From assembly GCF_006716465.1 (NCBI RefSeq), contig NZ_VFPB01000001.1, positions 264,483-328,482 of the forward strand: a stretch of 64,000 nucleotides of DNA. The letters are read 5' to 3'. Made by a program: the position numbers and the translations under genes. Numbering within the stretch: the stretch's first letter is position 1; each line of letters starts with the position of its first letter. This DNA is from Pseudoxanthomonas sp. 3HH-4. Its GTDB lineage: Bacteria; Pseudomonadota; Gammaproteobacteria; Xanthomonadales; Xanthomonadaceae. Positions 45,685-53,741 of this stretch are shown in pieces. The notes below the pieces were generated by a model. The model searched no databases. It was given only the letters and a program-made list of their open reading frames with translations, and was not told the DNA's origin.

Positions 45685-45754
45685 GAATATTCAAGTCGGT
45701 TTTTTCGCGCAGCAAGAATAAATTATTGACTCACTCCGGGTGGCGTGCTACACG
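45685..45754 (+). promoter_or_regulatory. Promoter B with the same operator-like element
   Basis: GAATATT (45685-45691) and AGCAAGAATAAATTATTGAC (45711-45730) repeat the promoter A arrangement with the same 31-base offset. TTGACT (45726-45731) and TACACG (45749-45754) form -35 and -10 boxes with 17-base spacing, directed to the second TonB receptor. Confidence 0.7.
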
Positions 45755-46059
45755 GATGTACAAAGGTTTTTGTGATGGATGGTGACATCGTCCATCCATG
45801 GGTGCCGGCGGGGTGCCGGCGCACGTCATAGCAATCAAAACAACGTACTAACGTACTGCGGTGCGCATCCGGGATGGATGCGCCGGAAGGCGCCAGTGGG
45901 GATTCGTGCGCTCCGGGGAGATGGCAGGCAAGGCATCCGTCGCGTCCAGCGCGGATGCTGCGCGAGGACTACCGGACTCCACTGGAACAACGCTTGGCGC
46001 ATCGCAGCGACAGAGTAGTGGCCGCGTATTGCAGCGTTCTTTCATCCAGGAGATTCCGC
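45755..46059 (+). promoter_or_regulatory. Long structured 5' leader of the second TonB receptor operon
   Basis: About 300 nt separate the predicted start point (near 45761) from the receptor ATG. The leader holds a hairpin at 45775-45799 (ATGGATGG/CCATCCAT), a direct repeat ACGTACT twice near 45844-45857, and a hairpin at 45863-45883 (GCGCATCC/GGATGCGC). AGGAG lies before the ATG at 46060. I recognise no known riboswitch and no convincing gene here. Confidence 0.45.
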
Positions 46060-48945
46060 ATGCCCGTTCGACCCCATCCGCTCAAGCCGAGCCATCTCGC
46101 CGCCGCCATCGTGCTGGGACTCGCCCTTCCCGCGGTAGGCCTCGCACAGGATGCAGCACCCGCCCAGGAAGGCGCTGCGCGCACTCTGGACACCGTCACC
46201 GTCACCGGGTCGCGCATCAAGCGGACCGACGTGGAAGCCGCGCTGCCCGTCACCATCATCCAGAAGGCGGAGATCGAGGCGCAGGGCATCACCTCGGCGG
46301 AACAGCTGCTGCAGTTCCTCAACATCGCCAGCAACGGCTCGGACAGTCTTGCCTCGAACGCGGGCATCGCGCCGGCGGATCTGCGCGGCAACAATGGAGT
46401 TTCCGGCGCAAACCTGCGTGGCCAAGGTGCGGACGCCACGCTGGTGTTGCTGAATGGCCGGCGCGTCGCCACCCACGGCTTGCGTGGCCAGGCGGTGGAC
46501 CTGAATTCCATTCCCTTCGCCGCCATCGACCGTGTCGAGGTGCTGCGGGATGGCGCGTCCGCTGTCTACGGCACCGATGCCATCGGCGGCGTCATCAATT
46601 TCATCACTCGCAGCGACTATCAAGGCATCACGGTCAATGCCGGGTTCGACATGACCCAGGAAGGTGGCGGCAACATCTTCACCTACAGCGTGCTGGGTGG
46701 CATGGGGGACATCGACACCGACGGCTGGAATGTCTGGGGCACGATGAACTATCGAGAGAACGAGATCCTGCTTGGCAGTGATCGTGACTTCTCCAATACC
46801 TTCCAACCCAACCGTGGCCTGTCACCCGACACACGCGGCACGCCGTTCGCCACCGTGACCAATGTGGCCGGCGGCCTGATCACAGGTTCGTTGGCCGATC
46901 CTGACGGCGGTGGCGATCAGGCTCTGATCAACATCCTCAACCTGCCGGGTGCGGCGGGCTGCGAAGCCGGCGGCGACATGATGGGCCCGTACGCCTATCG
47001 GTTGTGGGGCGTAGCGAACTCCAAGTACGCATGCGCCTGGGACTACCCGGCTGCACAGGTGATGCAACAGCCACAGGAAAGCCTCCAGGCCCTGGGCCGG
47101 GCCACTTTCAAGATCAGTGACAACCACCGTTTCTACGCCGAGGCGATGGCGTCGCGTTCGGAATCCAACCGCCAGTTCGAAGCGCAGCAGATCACGTCCA
47201 GCACATCGACGGCAGCCTCTGCGTTGGGGCCCAGCACCTGGTATCCGATGAATGCGAATACGCAGGCCACGTATGACATGATCTACAACGCGCTGGCCAG
47301 CTACTTCGGCCCAGCCAACCTCGTCTACGGCAACCCGATCCCCTATCGCTGGCGCTGCGAGATCTGCGGACCGCGCCAGATCGAGACCACCACCAAGGCA
47401 TACCGTTTCCTGGTGGGAGTCGACGGCACCTTGGGCAGCTGGGACTACGACATCGGCCTGTCGCGCGCCTCCAGCGAGGCCGAGTCGGTGCTGGGCACCG
47501 GCTATTACTTCACTCCGGCTTTCAAGGCGGTGCTGGGCAGCGGCCTGCTCAATCCCTTCCTGATGCCCGGCCAGCAGCACGATCCGGCGGGCGTGGCAGC
47601 GTTGCAGGCCGCGTCGGCAGCGGGCGTCCGCCTGTACGGCGGCGAGTCCACGGTCACGACGCTGGATGCGGCGTTCTCTGGTGGACTGGGGTTCAACCTC
47701 TGGGGCGGTGAGGTGATGGCGGCGGTCGGCGTGGACCTGCGTCGCGAGGAGTTCGAGTTCGGCTCGACCGCGGACGGCATCGTGCTGGACAACAGCTACA
47801 TCTTCGGCGCGCCGTTCGACGCGACCAACAACCTGCCCAAGGTGCAGCGCGACGTGAAGGCGGTCTATGCGGAAGCCTTCCTGCCGGTACTGGACAGTCT
47901 GGAAGTGAGCGTGGCCGTGCGCCGCGATGATTACGACGGCTTCGGCAGCACGGTCAATCCGAAGTTCTCGTTCAAGTGGCAGCCGATCGATTCGCTGGCC
48001 TTCCGTGGCGCCATCAGCGAGGGCTTCAAGGTGCCCGAGTTCACCAAGCTGTTCAGCGGCGTGACCGAAAGCCCGTATACCGGCTTCGACCTGGCCGACC
48101 CGGCAACGTGTCCTGGCGGTGCAGCGAATCCCGCAGTGCCGGGCTGCGAAGCGATCCAGCCCGCCATCTTCACGGGCGGCAAGGCCGACCTGCAGCCGGA
48201 AACGTCCGACCAGAAGAGCTTCGGCGTGGTGTTCGCGCCCAATGATCGCTTCAACATCAGCCTGGACTGGTGGGAGATCGAGCGCACCAACACCATCCGC
48301 ACGCCCAACCAGGCGACCCTGATCGCCAACTACGATCTCTTCGTCGACAACTGGATCCGCGACGCCAGCGGCGAAGTGGTGGCGATCGACCGCCGCTTCA
48401 TCAACTCGGGCGGCACGCTGATCAGCGGTGTGGAAGTGGACGCCAACCTGACCGGCGAACTGGCCGGCGGCACGTGGCGGGTCAACCTCAATGGCAGTTA
48501 CATCGACAGTTTCCAGGAGAAGGCGCTGGAGAGCTCGCCCTACGGTGGCAATCTAGTGGGCAAGTACGTCCGCTACTACAGCCTGCCGCTGAAGTGGAAG
48601 CACACGCTTGGCTTCAGTTGGGCGAGGGGCGACTGGTCGCATACGCTGACCCAGATTTACCGCGACGGCTACAAGGACGAGTTGCCGGTCAGCGTGAGGA
48701 ACGGCAGCTACATTCCGGAAGATTGGAATCCGGATGTGGACGACTACATCACCTACAACTACAGCGTGGGCTGGACCGGTCTGGAGAATGCCAAGTTCAC
48801 CCTCGTCGTGCGCAACCTGCTCAACGAAGATCCTCCGTTCACCGCGCACCAGAACGACTTCGCTTCCGGCGCCGCTTGGGAGCCGCGTGTCGCCGATCCA
48901 CGCGGTCGTTCGTTCGCATTGATGGTCGAGTACAAGTTCGACTGA
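46060..48945 (+). CDS. TonB-dependent receptor
   Basis: A 961-residue outer membrane receptor. Signal peptide (ending PAVGLAQ) is followed by the TonB-box region LDTVTVTGSRIKRTD and a plug with LVLLNGRRVATHGLRGQAVD and RVEVLRDGASAVYGTDAIGG, typical of Xanthomonadaceae iron-independent receptors. The barrel ends in LMVEYKFD, a normal C-terminus. It lacks the regulatory beta domain of the first receptor. It is followed by three peptidoglycan-peptide enzymes on the same strand; the ligand is not known. AGGAG precedes the ATG; the frame is open further upstream without a signal. Confidence 0.93.
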   Translation: MPVRPHPLKPSHLAAAIVLGLALPAVGLAQDAAPAQEGAARTLDTVTVTGSRIKRTDVEAALPVTIIQKAEIEAQGITSAEQLLQFLNIASNGSDSLASNAGIAPADLRGNNGVSGANLRGQGADATLVLLNGRRVATHGLRGQAVDLNSIPFAAIDRVEVLRDGASAVYGTDAIGGVINFITRSDYQGITVNAGFDMTQEGGGNIFTYSVLGGMGDIDTDGWNVWGTMNYRENEILLGSDRDFSNTFQPNRGLSPDTRGTPFATVTNVAGGLITGSLADPDGGGDQALINILNLPGAAGCEAGGDMMGPYAYRLWGVANSKYACAWDYPAAQVMQQPQESLQALGRATFKISDNHRFYAEAMASRSESNRQFEAQQITSSTSTAASALGPSTWYPMNANTQATYDMIYNALASYFGPANLVYGNPIPYRWRCEICGPRQIETTTKAYRFLVGVDGTLGSWDYDIGLSRASSEAESVLGTGYYFTPAFKAVLGSGLLNPFLMPGQQHDPAGVAALQAASAAGVRLYGGESTVTTLDAAFSGGLGFNLWGGEVMAAVGVDLRREEFEFGSTADGIVLDNSYIFGAPFDATNNLPKVQRDVKAVYAEAFLPVLDSLEVSVAVRRDDYDGFGSTVNPKFSFKWQPIDSLAFRGAISEGFKVPEFTKLFSGVTESPYTGFDLADPATCPGGAANPAVPGCEAIQPAIFTGGKADLQPETSDQKSFGVVFAPNDRFNISLDWWEIERTNTIRTPNQATLIANYDLFVDNWIRDASGEVVAIDRRFINSGGTLISGVEVDANLTGELAGGTWRVNLNGSYIDSFQEKALESSPYGGNLVGKYVRYYSLPLKWKHTLGFSWARGDWSHTLTQIYRDGYKDELPVSVRNGSYIPEDWNPDVDDYITYNYSVGWTGLENAKFTLVVRNLLNEDPPFTAHQNDFASGAAWEPRVADPRGRSFALMVEYKFD

Positions 48946-48976
48946 CCTGATCCGCCATCGGACCGCCTGAAGGTTC

Positions 48977-49006
48977 GGGCCGTCGCCGGCTTTCCGGTGG
49001 CGGCCC
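48977..49006 (+). other. Intercistronic hairpin after the second receptor
   Basis: GGGCCGTCGCCGG (48977-48989) pairs with CCGGTGGCGGCCC (48994-49006), 13 bp with two wobble pairs in RNA and a 4-base loop. No U-run follows, so it may protect receptor mRNA or reduce, not abolish, transcription into the enzyme genes. Confidence 0.6.
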
Positions 49007-49058
49007 GCCTGCATGCGGGATGCCTCGCCTGCGATTCCGCGGAGTCCTGAGTCACGCC

Positions 49059-50603
49059 ATGAAACATCTCCTCGTCTGTCTCGCCCTGGTCGCGCCGCTC
49101 GTGCATGCCGCGCCCGGCAACGAAACCTTCGATGCGGCAGTGGAGCAGACTTTCGAGCACTACCGGTTGCCTGGCTTGGCGGTAGGGGTCATCGAAGACG
49201 GCGAGATCGTCTACACGCGCACGCTGGGCGAGGTACGCGCTGGCGGCGGTGAGAAGATCGACAATGACACGCTGTTCAAGATCGCCTCCAACAGCAAGGC
49301 CATGACGGCCGGCGTGCTGGCGCGCCTGGTCGACGCGGGCAAGCTGAAGTGGGACGACCCGGTCACGAAGTACCTGCCGCAGTTCCGCATGCACGACCCG
49401 TGGGTCACGCAACAGATGCAGGTGCGCGACCTGCTGATCCACAACAGCGGCCTGGGCTTGGGTGCGGGCGACCTGATGCTGTGGCCGGAGCCCAACCAGT
49501 TCACTCGCGCGGACATCATCGCCGGTTTGGCGCACCTGAAGCCGACGCACAGCTTCCGCGCCAACTACGCTTACGACAACCTGCTCTACGTCGTCGCCGG
49601 AGAGGTCGCGGCCGCGGCGGGCGGCGCCCCTTACGAAGAACTGCTGAAGCGGGAGCTGTTCCAGCCGCTCGGCATGCGCCGGTGCCAGGTGGGCGAGTGG
49701 AACCGTGCGCAGGTCGGCAACGTGGCGCAACCGCACATGCGCACCGCGCAGGGCAATCGCGTCATCCGCGAAGACGCCGAGGTGGTGCCGGATCTCACCT
49801 CGATGGCGGCCGGCGGCATCCGCTGCAGCCTCGACGACATGCTGGTGTGGATGGATATGTGGCTGTCACCGGAGCGCACCCCGGCGTGGTTGTCGCCCGC
49901 GCAGCGCAAGGCCGTGTGGACCGCGCACATGCCGATGCCGGTGAACGCGCGCATGCGTGCCTGGGACAACAGCCATTTCTCCGCTTACGGCTACGGCTGG
50001 CGCCTGTCCGATGTCGATGGGATCTGGAAGGTCGCGCATACCGGAACGCTGGCGGGCATGTATTCGTCGGTGATCCTGCTGCCGGACCAGCGCACCGGCA
50101 TCGTCATCCTGATCAATGGCGAAGGCGAGGCCGCGCGGACGGTGCTGGGACAGGTGCTCACCAAGCATTTCACCGCGCCAGGGACATCGCCCACCGTCGC
50201 GCACTATGCGGCGCTGCTGGACAAGGAGCGCACCGGTGAGCGGGCCACCAGGCCCAAGCCCGACACGGGGCATCGCACGCGCGCAACGGTGCGCGCGATG
50301 GCGCCGTGGATGGGACATTACCGCGACCCATGGTTCGGTGAGGTGACCTTGTGTGCGACAGGCGACCGCGTGCGCTTTTCCGCGGCGCGCTCGCCCATGC
50401 TCACGGGTACCGTGATGCGGGTGGACGAGCGCTGGCTGGTGGATTGGGATGAAGACAGCGTGGATGCCGAGCCTTGGCTCCACTTCACCCCAGCCCAGGC
50501 CGGCAGCGATGCCGGACTTAAACTGTCGCACGTCGACCCCGAAGCAGACTTCAGCTACGACTATGCCGATCTCGATTTCCACCGCACGCAGGCTTGCCGC
50601 TGA
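49059..50603 (+). CDS. Serine beta-lactamase-fold peptidase (class C/D-aminopeptidase type)
   Basis: A 514-residue exported serine hydrolase. Signal peptide (ending PLVHA). The active-site set is SNSK (Ser77, Lys80), Tyr of NYAYDNLLY and HTG (about 327-329), followed by a C-terminal domain of about 110 residues with a DUF3471-like profile. Relatives include D-aminopeptidases, DD-peptidases and EstB-type esterases. Next to VanX-like and D-amino acid dehydrogenase genes, cleavage of D-amino-acid-containing peptides is the more likely job than antibiotic resistance. The start at 49059 gives the signal peptide. Confidence 0.88.
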   Translation: MKHLLVCLALVAPLVHAAPGNETFDAAVEQTFEHYRLPGLAVGVIEDGEIVYTRTLGEVRAGGGEKIDNDTLFKIASNSKAMTAGVLARLVDAGKLKWDDPVTKYLPQFRMHDPWVTQQMQVRDLLIHNSGLGLGAGDLMLWPEPNQFTRADIIAGLAHLKPTHSFRANYAYDNLLYVVAGEVAAAAGGAPYEELLKRELFQPLGMRRCQVGEWNRAQVGNVAQPHMRTAQGNRVIREDAEVVPDLTSMAAGGIRCSLDDMLVWMDMWLSPERTPAWLSPAQRKAVWTAHMPMPVNARMRAWDNSHFSAYGYGWRLSDVDGIWKVAHTGTLAGMYSSVILLPDQRTGIVILINGEGEAARTVLGQVLTKHFTAPGTSPTVAHYAALLDKERTGERATRPKPDTGHRTRATVRAMAPWMGHYRDPWFGEVTLCATGDRVRFSAARSPMLTGTVMRVDERWLVDWDEDSVDAEPWLHFTPAQAGSDAGLKLSHVDPEADFSYDYADLDFHRTQACR

Positions 50604-50613
50604 CGTGCGAGGC

Positions 50614-51312
50614 ATGGTGCTGCTCCTGTTGAGTACGCTTCCGTTGCTCGGCGCCTGCGCTTCCGCGCCGGGCGTGCAGGTGTCCACGGCGCAGGAAGCG
50701 GCGCAGGCTGACCTGGTCGATGCGGCGACGGTCGTGCCCGGTCTGCAGCAGGAAATCCGCTATGCAGGCAAGGACAATTTCGTGGGCGCGCCGGTCGCCG
50801 GTTACGAGGCGCCCAAGTGCCTGCTGCTGGCACCGGTCGCACGGGCGCTCGCCCGCGTGCAGCAGGACGTGCAGCGCGAAGGCTTGTCGCTGAAGGTGTT
50901 CGACTGCTATCGCCCGGTACGCGCGGTGAAGCACTTCGTCGCCTGGGCACGTGACTCCGCCGACCAGCGCACCAAAGCGGCGTATTACCCGAACCTGGAC
51001 AAGGCGCATCTGCTGGATGGCTACATTGCCGAAACCTCCGGGCACAGCCGGGGCGCGACGCTGGATCTGACGCTCGTGCGCTGCAGCGGCGACGCGTGTA
51101 CGGAACTGGACATGGGTACGCCGTTCGACTTCTTCGATCCGCGCGCCAATACCGCGCATCCGCAACTGGACGACGAGCAGCGACGCAACCGCGACCAATT
51201 GCTGCAGGCGATGGCGCGGCATGGGTTCCATAATTATCCGATGGAATGGTGGCACTTCACCTTCCGCCCCGAACCCTCCCCCAAGACCGCATACGACGTC
51301 CCGATCCGATGA
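50614..51312 (+). CDS. D-Ala-D-Ala dipeptidase (VanX/DdpX-like) lipoprotein
   Basis: A 232-residue zinc peptidase of family M15D with a lipobox (LPLLGACAS). Metal and catalytic residues are SGHSRGATLD (His144, Asp151) and EWWHF (Glu211, His214), plus the upstream DCYRP. VanX-type enzymes hydrolyse D-Ala-D-Ala; DdpX does so for catabolism in E. coli. The ATG at 50614 follows the previous stop by 10 bases; an in-frame ATG at 50563 overlapping it is possible. The product D-Ala would feed the next enzyme. A resistance role is unlikely as no VanH or VanA relatives are present. Confidence 0.9.
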   Translation: MVLLLLSTLPLLGACASAPGVQVSTAQEAAQADLVDAATVVPGLQQEIRYAGKDNFVGAPVAGYEAPKCLLLAPVARALARVQQDVQREGLSLKVFDCYRPVRAVKHFVAWARDSADQRTKAAYYPNLDKAHLLDGYIAETSGHSRGATLDLTLVRCSGDACTELDMGTPFDFFDPRANTAHPQLDDEQRRNRDQLLQAMARHGFHNYPMEWWHFTFRPEPSPKTAYDVPIR

Positions 51313-52574
51313 GTGCTTCCCCTTCCTCCACGCCACCGCGGACCACCGATGTCGCGGTGATCGGCAGCGGCATTGTCGGCCTGTCGACGGCCCACCACCT
51401 CCTCGATCGCGGACTGTCGTGCACGCTGATCGATGCGAAGGGGCCGGCTGGCGAAACATCGTTCGGCAATGCGGGCTCCATCTCCGTCGGCAACGTGATG
51501 CCGCAGTCCACGCCCGGCATCGTCATGAAGGCGCTGCGGATGCTCGCCAATCCGTTGGCGCCATTGAAGCTCGATTGGGGCGTCAGCCCTAGTTACGCGC
51601 GCTGGCTGCTGCAGTTCCTCGACCAGGGCAGGATGGAGCACGTGCTGCCGATCATCGATGCGTTGAGTGCGATCAATACCGCCTCGCGCTCGGCGTGGCT
51701 CGAACTCGGTGAGCGGATCCGCGCACAGGACCTCATCGCGCACACCGGCTACCTGCACGTCTACAGCGAGGAAGCCAGCTTCGCGAAGGGCGAATGGGAA
51801 CGTGGCCTGATGCGTGACCGGGGCGTGGCATTCGACGTCCTGGACGCCGGCCAGCTGCGCGAGCTCGAACCCGGCATCGGCACGGCCTTCCAGCGGGCGG
51901 TCTTCCAGCGCGAATCGCTGGCGATGCGCGATCCCGGCGACTTCTGCCGCCGCCTCTTCAATCACCTGAGCGCGCGTGGCGCGACGCCGCTGATCGCCAG
52001 CGTCTCGGCGATCCTGCGCCAGGACGGCGGCTATCGCCTCGACACCGATCATGGTGCGGTGCATGCCGGCCGCGTGGTGGTGGCCGCGGGTGCCTGGAGC
52101 AACGCCCTGCTGCGTCCGTTCGGGGTGAAGATCCCGGTGATTCCCGCACGGGGATATCACCTGATGTATCCGCAGAAGGATGTCATCGTGCGTCGGCCCA
52201 CACTGTGGGCGGAGCGCTACATGGTGGTGTCGCCCATGCAGTCCGGCATCCGCATGACCAGCATCAAGGAGTTGACGGCACTGGGCCGAGACCCGCATTA
52301 CCACCTGATCCGCCGGCTCGACCCGGAGGCACGGAAGCTGTTCCCGGGCATTACGGCCGAACCGGTATCGGAATGGGCGGGCAATCGGCCATGTACGCCG
52401 GATTCGCTGCCGATCATCGATCGGGTGCCGGGCGAGGACATCTTCGTCGCCACCGGGCATGGCCATCTCGGCCTGACGCAGGGTCCGATCACGGGGCGGC
52501 TGCTCGATCAGATGATGGCGGGCGAAGCGACCGAGATTCCGATGACGCCCTACGGGCTGGCACGGTTCGGCTGA
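51309..52574 (+). CDS. D-amino acid dehydrogenase (DadA-like)
   Basis: A 421-residue FAD oxidoreductase of the DAO family. The FAD site GSGIVG is at residues 19-24, followed by SFGNAGSISVGNVMPQSTPG, the DadA-type substrate segment, and the C-terminal block ATGHGHLGLTQGPITGRLL. DadA oxidises D-alanine and other D-amino acids to keto acids at the inner membrane, passing electrons to the respiratory chain. The start overlaps the VanX-like stop (ATGA), so the D-Ala producer and consumer are translationally coupled. It ends the plus-strand block. Confidence 0.92.
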   Translation: MSASPSSTPPRTTDVAVIGSGIVGLSTAHHLLDRGLSCTLIDAKGPAGETSFGNAGSISVGNVMPQSTPGIVMKALRMLANPLAPLKLDWGVSPSYARWLLQFLDQGRMEHVLPIIDALSAINTASRSAWLELGERIRAQDLIAHTGYLHVYSEEASFAKGEWERGLMRDRGVAFDVLDAGQLRELEPGIGTAFQRAVFQRESLAMRDPGDFCRRLFNHLSARGATPLIASVSAILRQDGGYRLDTDHGAVHAGRVVVAAGAWSNALLRPFGVKIPVIPARGYHLMYPQKDVIVRRPTLWAERYMVVSPMQSGIRMTSIKELTALGRDPHYHLIRRLDPEARKLFPGITAEPVSEWAGNRPCTPDSLPIIDRVPGEDIFVATGHGHLGLTQGPITGRLLDQMMAGEATEIPMTPYGLARFG

Positions 52575-52592
52575 GTTTTGCTTCTGCTTTCT

Positions 52593-52748
52593 GTAGGAGC
52601 GACGTGAGTCGCGACCGCACGGGCTGAATGTCGAGTCATTGGATCAGGACCGGAGTGCCCGGCCGGTGCGCCTTCTGTTTGCGCATCCATTACCCGGCCC
52701 ATGTCTGAATGTCTTCCGGTTCGCGGTCGCGACTGACGTCGCTCCGAC
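52593..52748. repeat. Inverted pair of GTAGGAGCGACGTGAGTCGC repeats
   Basis: Second copy of the family seen at 13272. One unit at 52593-52620 begins GTAGGAGCGACGTGAGTCGC, and the inverse unit is at 52723-52748. They flank about 100 nt of unrelated sequence in the gap between the convergent dadA-like and trmL genes. Confidence 0.85.
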
Positions 52749-52765
52749 ATAAGCAAAAGAAGCGA

Positions 52766-53245
52766 CTACGCGCCGCCGCCAAACCCCGCTTGTCGCCATG
52801 CCTCGAACACGACGACGGCGACCGTGTTGGACAGGTTGAGGCTGCGGTTGTCGGGGCGCATCGGCAGGCGCAGGCGCTGCCGTTCGGGCAGGTCGTCCAG
52901 CAGGTCCTGCGGCAGGCCGCGGGTCTCGGGGCCGAACAGGAACGCATCGCCGGGCTGATAGGCGGGCTGGTCGTAACGGAGGGCGCCGCGGGTGCTCAGT
53001 GCGAACAGACGCGTGGGCCGAATCCGCTGCAGGGCCGCTTCCAGCGAAGCGTGGACCTGCAACGTGGCGTATTCGTGGTAGTCCAGGCCGGCGCGCTTGA
53101 GCTGCTTGTCTTCCAATGCGAACCCGAGCGGTTCGATCAGGTGCAGCCGCGCGCCGGTGTTCGCGCAGAGGCGGATGACGTTGCCGGTATTCGGGGGAAT
53201 TTCCGGCTGGTACAGCAGGACATCGATGTCCAGAGTGTCGATCAT
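52766..53245 (-). CDS. trmL: tRNA (cytidine(34)-2'-O)-methyltransferase TrmL
   Basis: A 159-residue SPOUT methyltransferase. The core motifs are QPEIPPNTGNVIRLCANTGA near the start, FLFGPETRGLP, and the knot-forming NRSLNLSNTVAVVVFEAWRQ at the end. It methylates the wobble base of tRNA-Leu isoacceptors. ATG at 53245 is taken; a start three codons upstream is possible. It is transcribed towards the dadA-like gene, with repeat DNA between the two stops. Confidence 0.92.
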   Translation of the reverse strand: MIDTLDIDVLLYQPEIPPNTGNVIRLCANTGARLHLIEPLGFALEDKQLKRAGLDYHEYATLQVHASLEAALQRIRPTRLFALSTRGALRYDQPAYQPGDAFLFGPETRGLPQDLLDDLPERQRLRLPMRPDNRSLNLSNTVAVVVFEAWRQAGFGGGA

Positions 53246-53357
53246 GGCGCGCATTCTACGCGGCGCTGCATGGCCTCACGGGCATGTGGTGCGGTGGAAC
53301 TCCGGCGGCTGCCGGCTTGCGTGGAAACGCAGGTGGAACGGGAGTGTTGCCTGCGTA

Positions 53358-53735
53358 TCAGCGCGAAGCCAGCTGGCCGGCCAGCACACCCGCCTGTACC
53401 GCGATCTGCTGCATGTCTTCGGCGGACGGACGGACGGTGACCACCGGCATATCGACCACGCGCACTGCCTGCTGGGCAACGAAGTGGGCCAGGTCTTCAG
53501 CGCTGGGCTTCACGGTGATCGTGGCCAGGTCGACGATCTTGGTGTCCTTGTAGGTCAGGTAGTGGGCCAGGTCGGCCGCATCGGGTTTCACCGTGACGGC
53601 GGGCAGGTTGACGATGTGGGTGGCTTCGGCGGTGTTGCCGTTGTTGTCGGCGTGGGTGGCGGAAACGACCATGGACCCGGCGCACAGGGCGAACACGGCG
53701 GCAGCGGTCAGCGGGAGGAGGTTCTTGGTGTTCAT
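53358..53735 (-). CDS. Secreted protein with three 26-residue repeats
   Basis: A 125-residue protein with a signal peptide (ending SATHA). The mature part holds three repeats starting at residues 41, 67 and 93, exactly 26 apart: IVNLPAVTVKPDAADLAHYL, IVDLATITVKPSAEDLAHFV and VVDMPVVTVRPSAEDMQQIA. The consensus V-D-L-x-x-x-T-V-K-P-S-A-E-D-L suggests a beta strand followed by a short helix. I know no named family. CAGAGG upstream supports the ATG at 53735. A 22-base imperfect palindrome lies about 30 bases upstream of the start. Confidence 0.78.
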   Translation of the reverse strand: MNTKNLLPLTAAAVFALCAGSMVVSATHADNNGNTAEATHIVNLPAVTVKPDAADLAHYLTYKDTKIVDLATITVKPSAEDLAHFVAQQAVRVVDMPVVTVRPSAEDMQQIAVQAGVLAGQLASR

Positions 53736-53741
53736 TGTCAT

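Noticed and set aside
45779-46018. 79-codon frame in the leader of the second TonB receptor
   Set aside because: No ribosome site or recognisable feature; it overlaps the hairpins of the leader.
49059-51312. Beta-lactamase-fold and VanX-like genes as an antibiotic resistance cassette
   Set aside because: No VanH, VanA or regulators are present and the neighbours are murein-peptide enzymes, so a nutritional or recycling role fits better.
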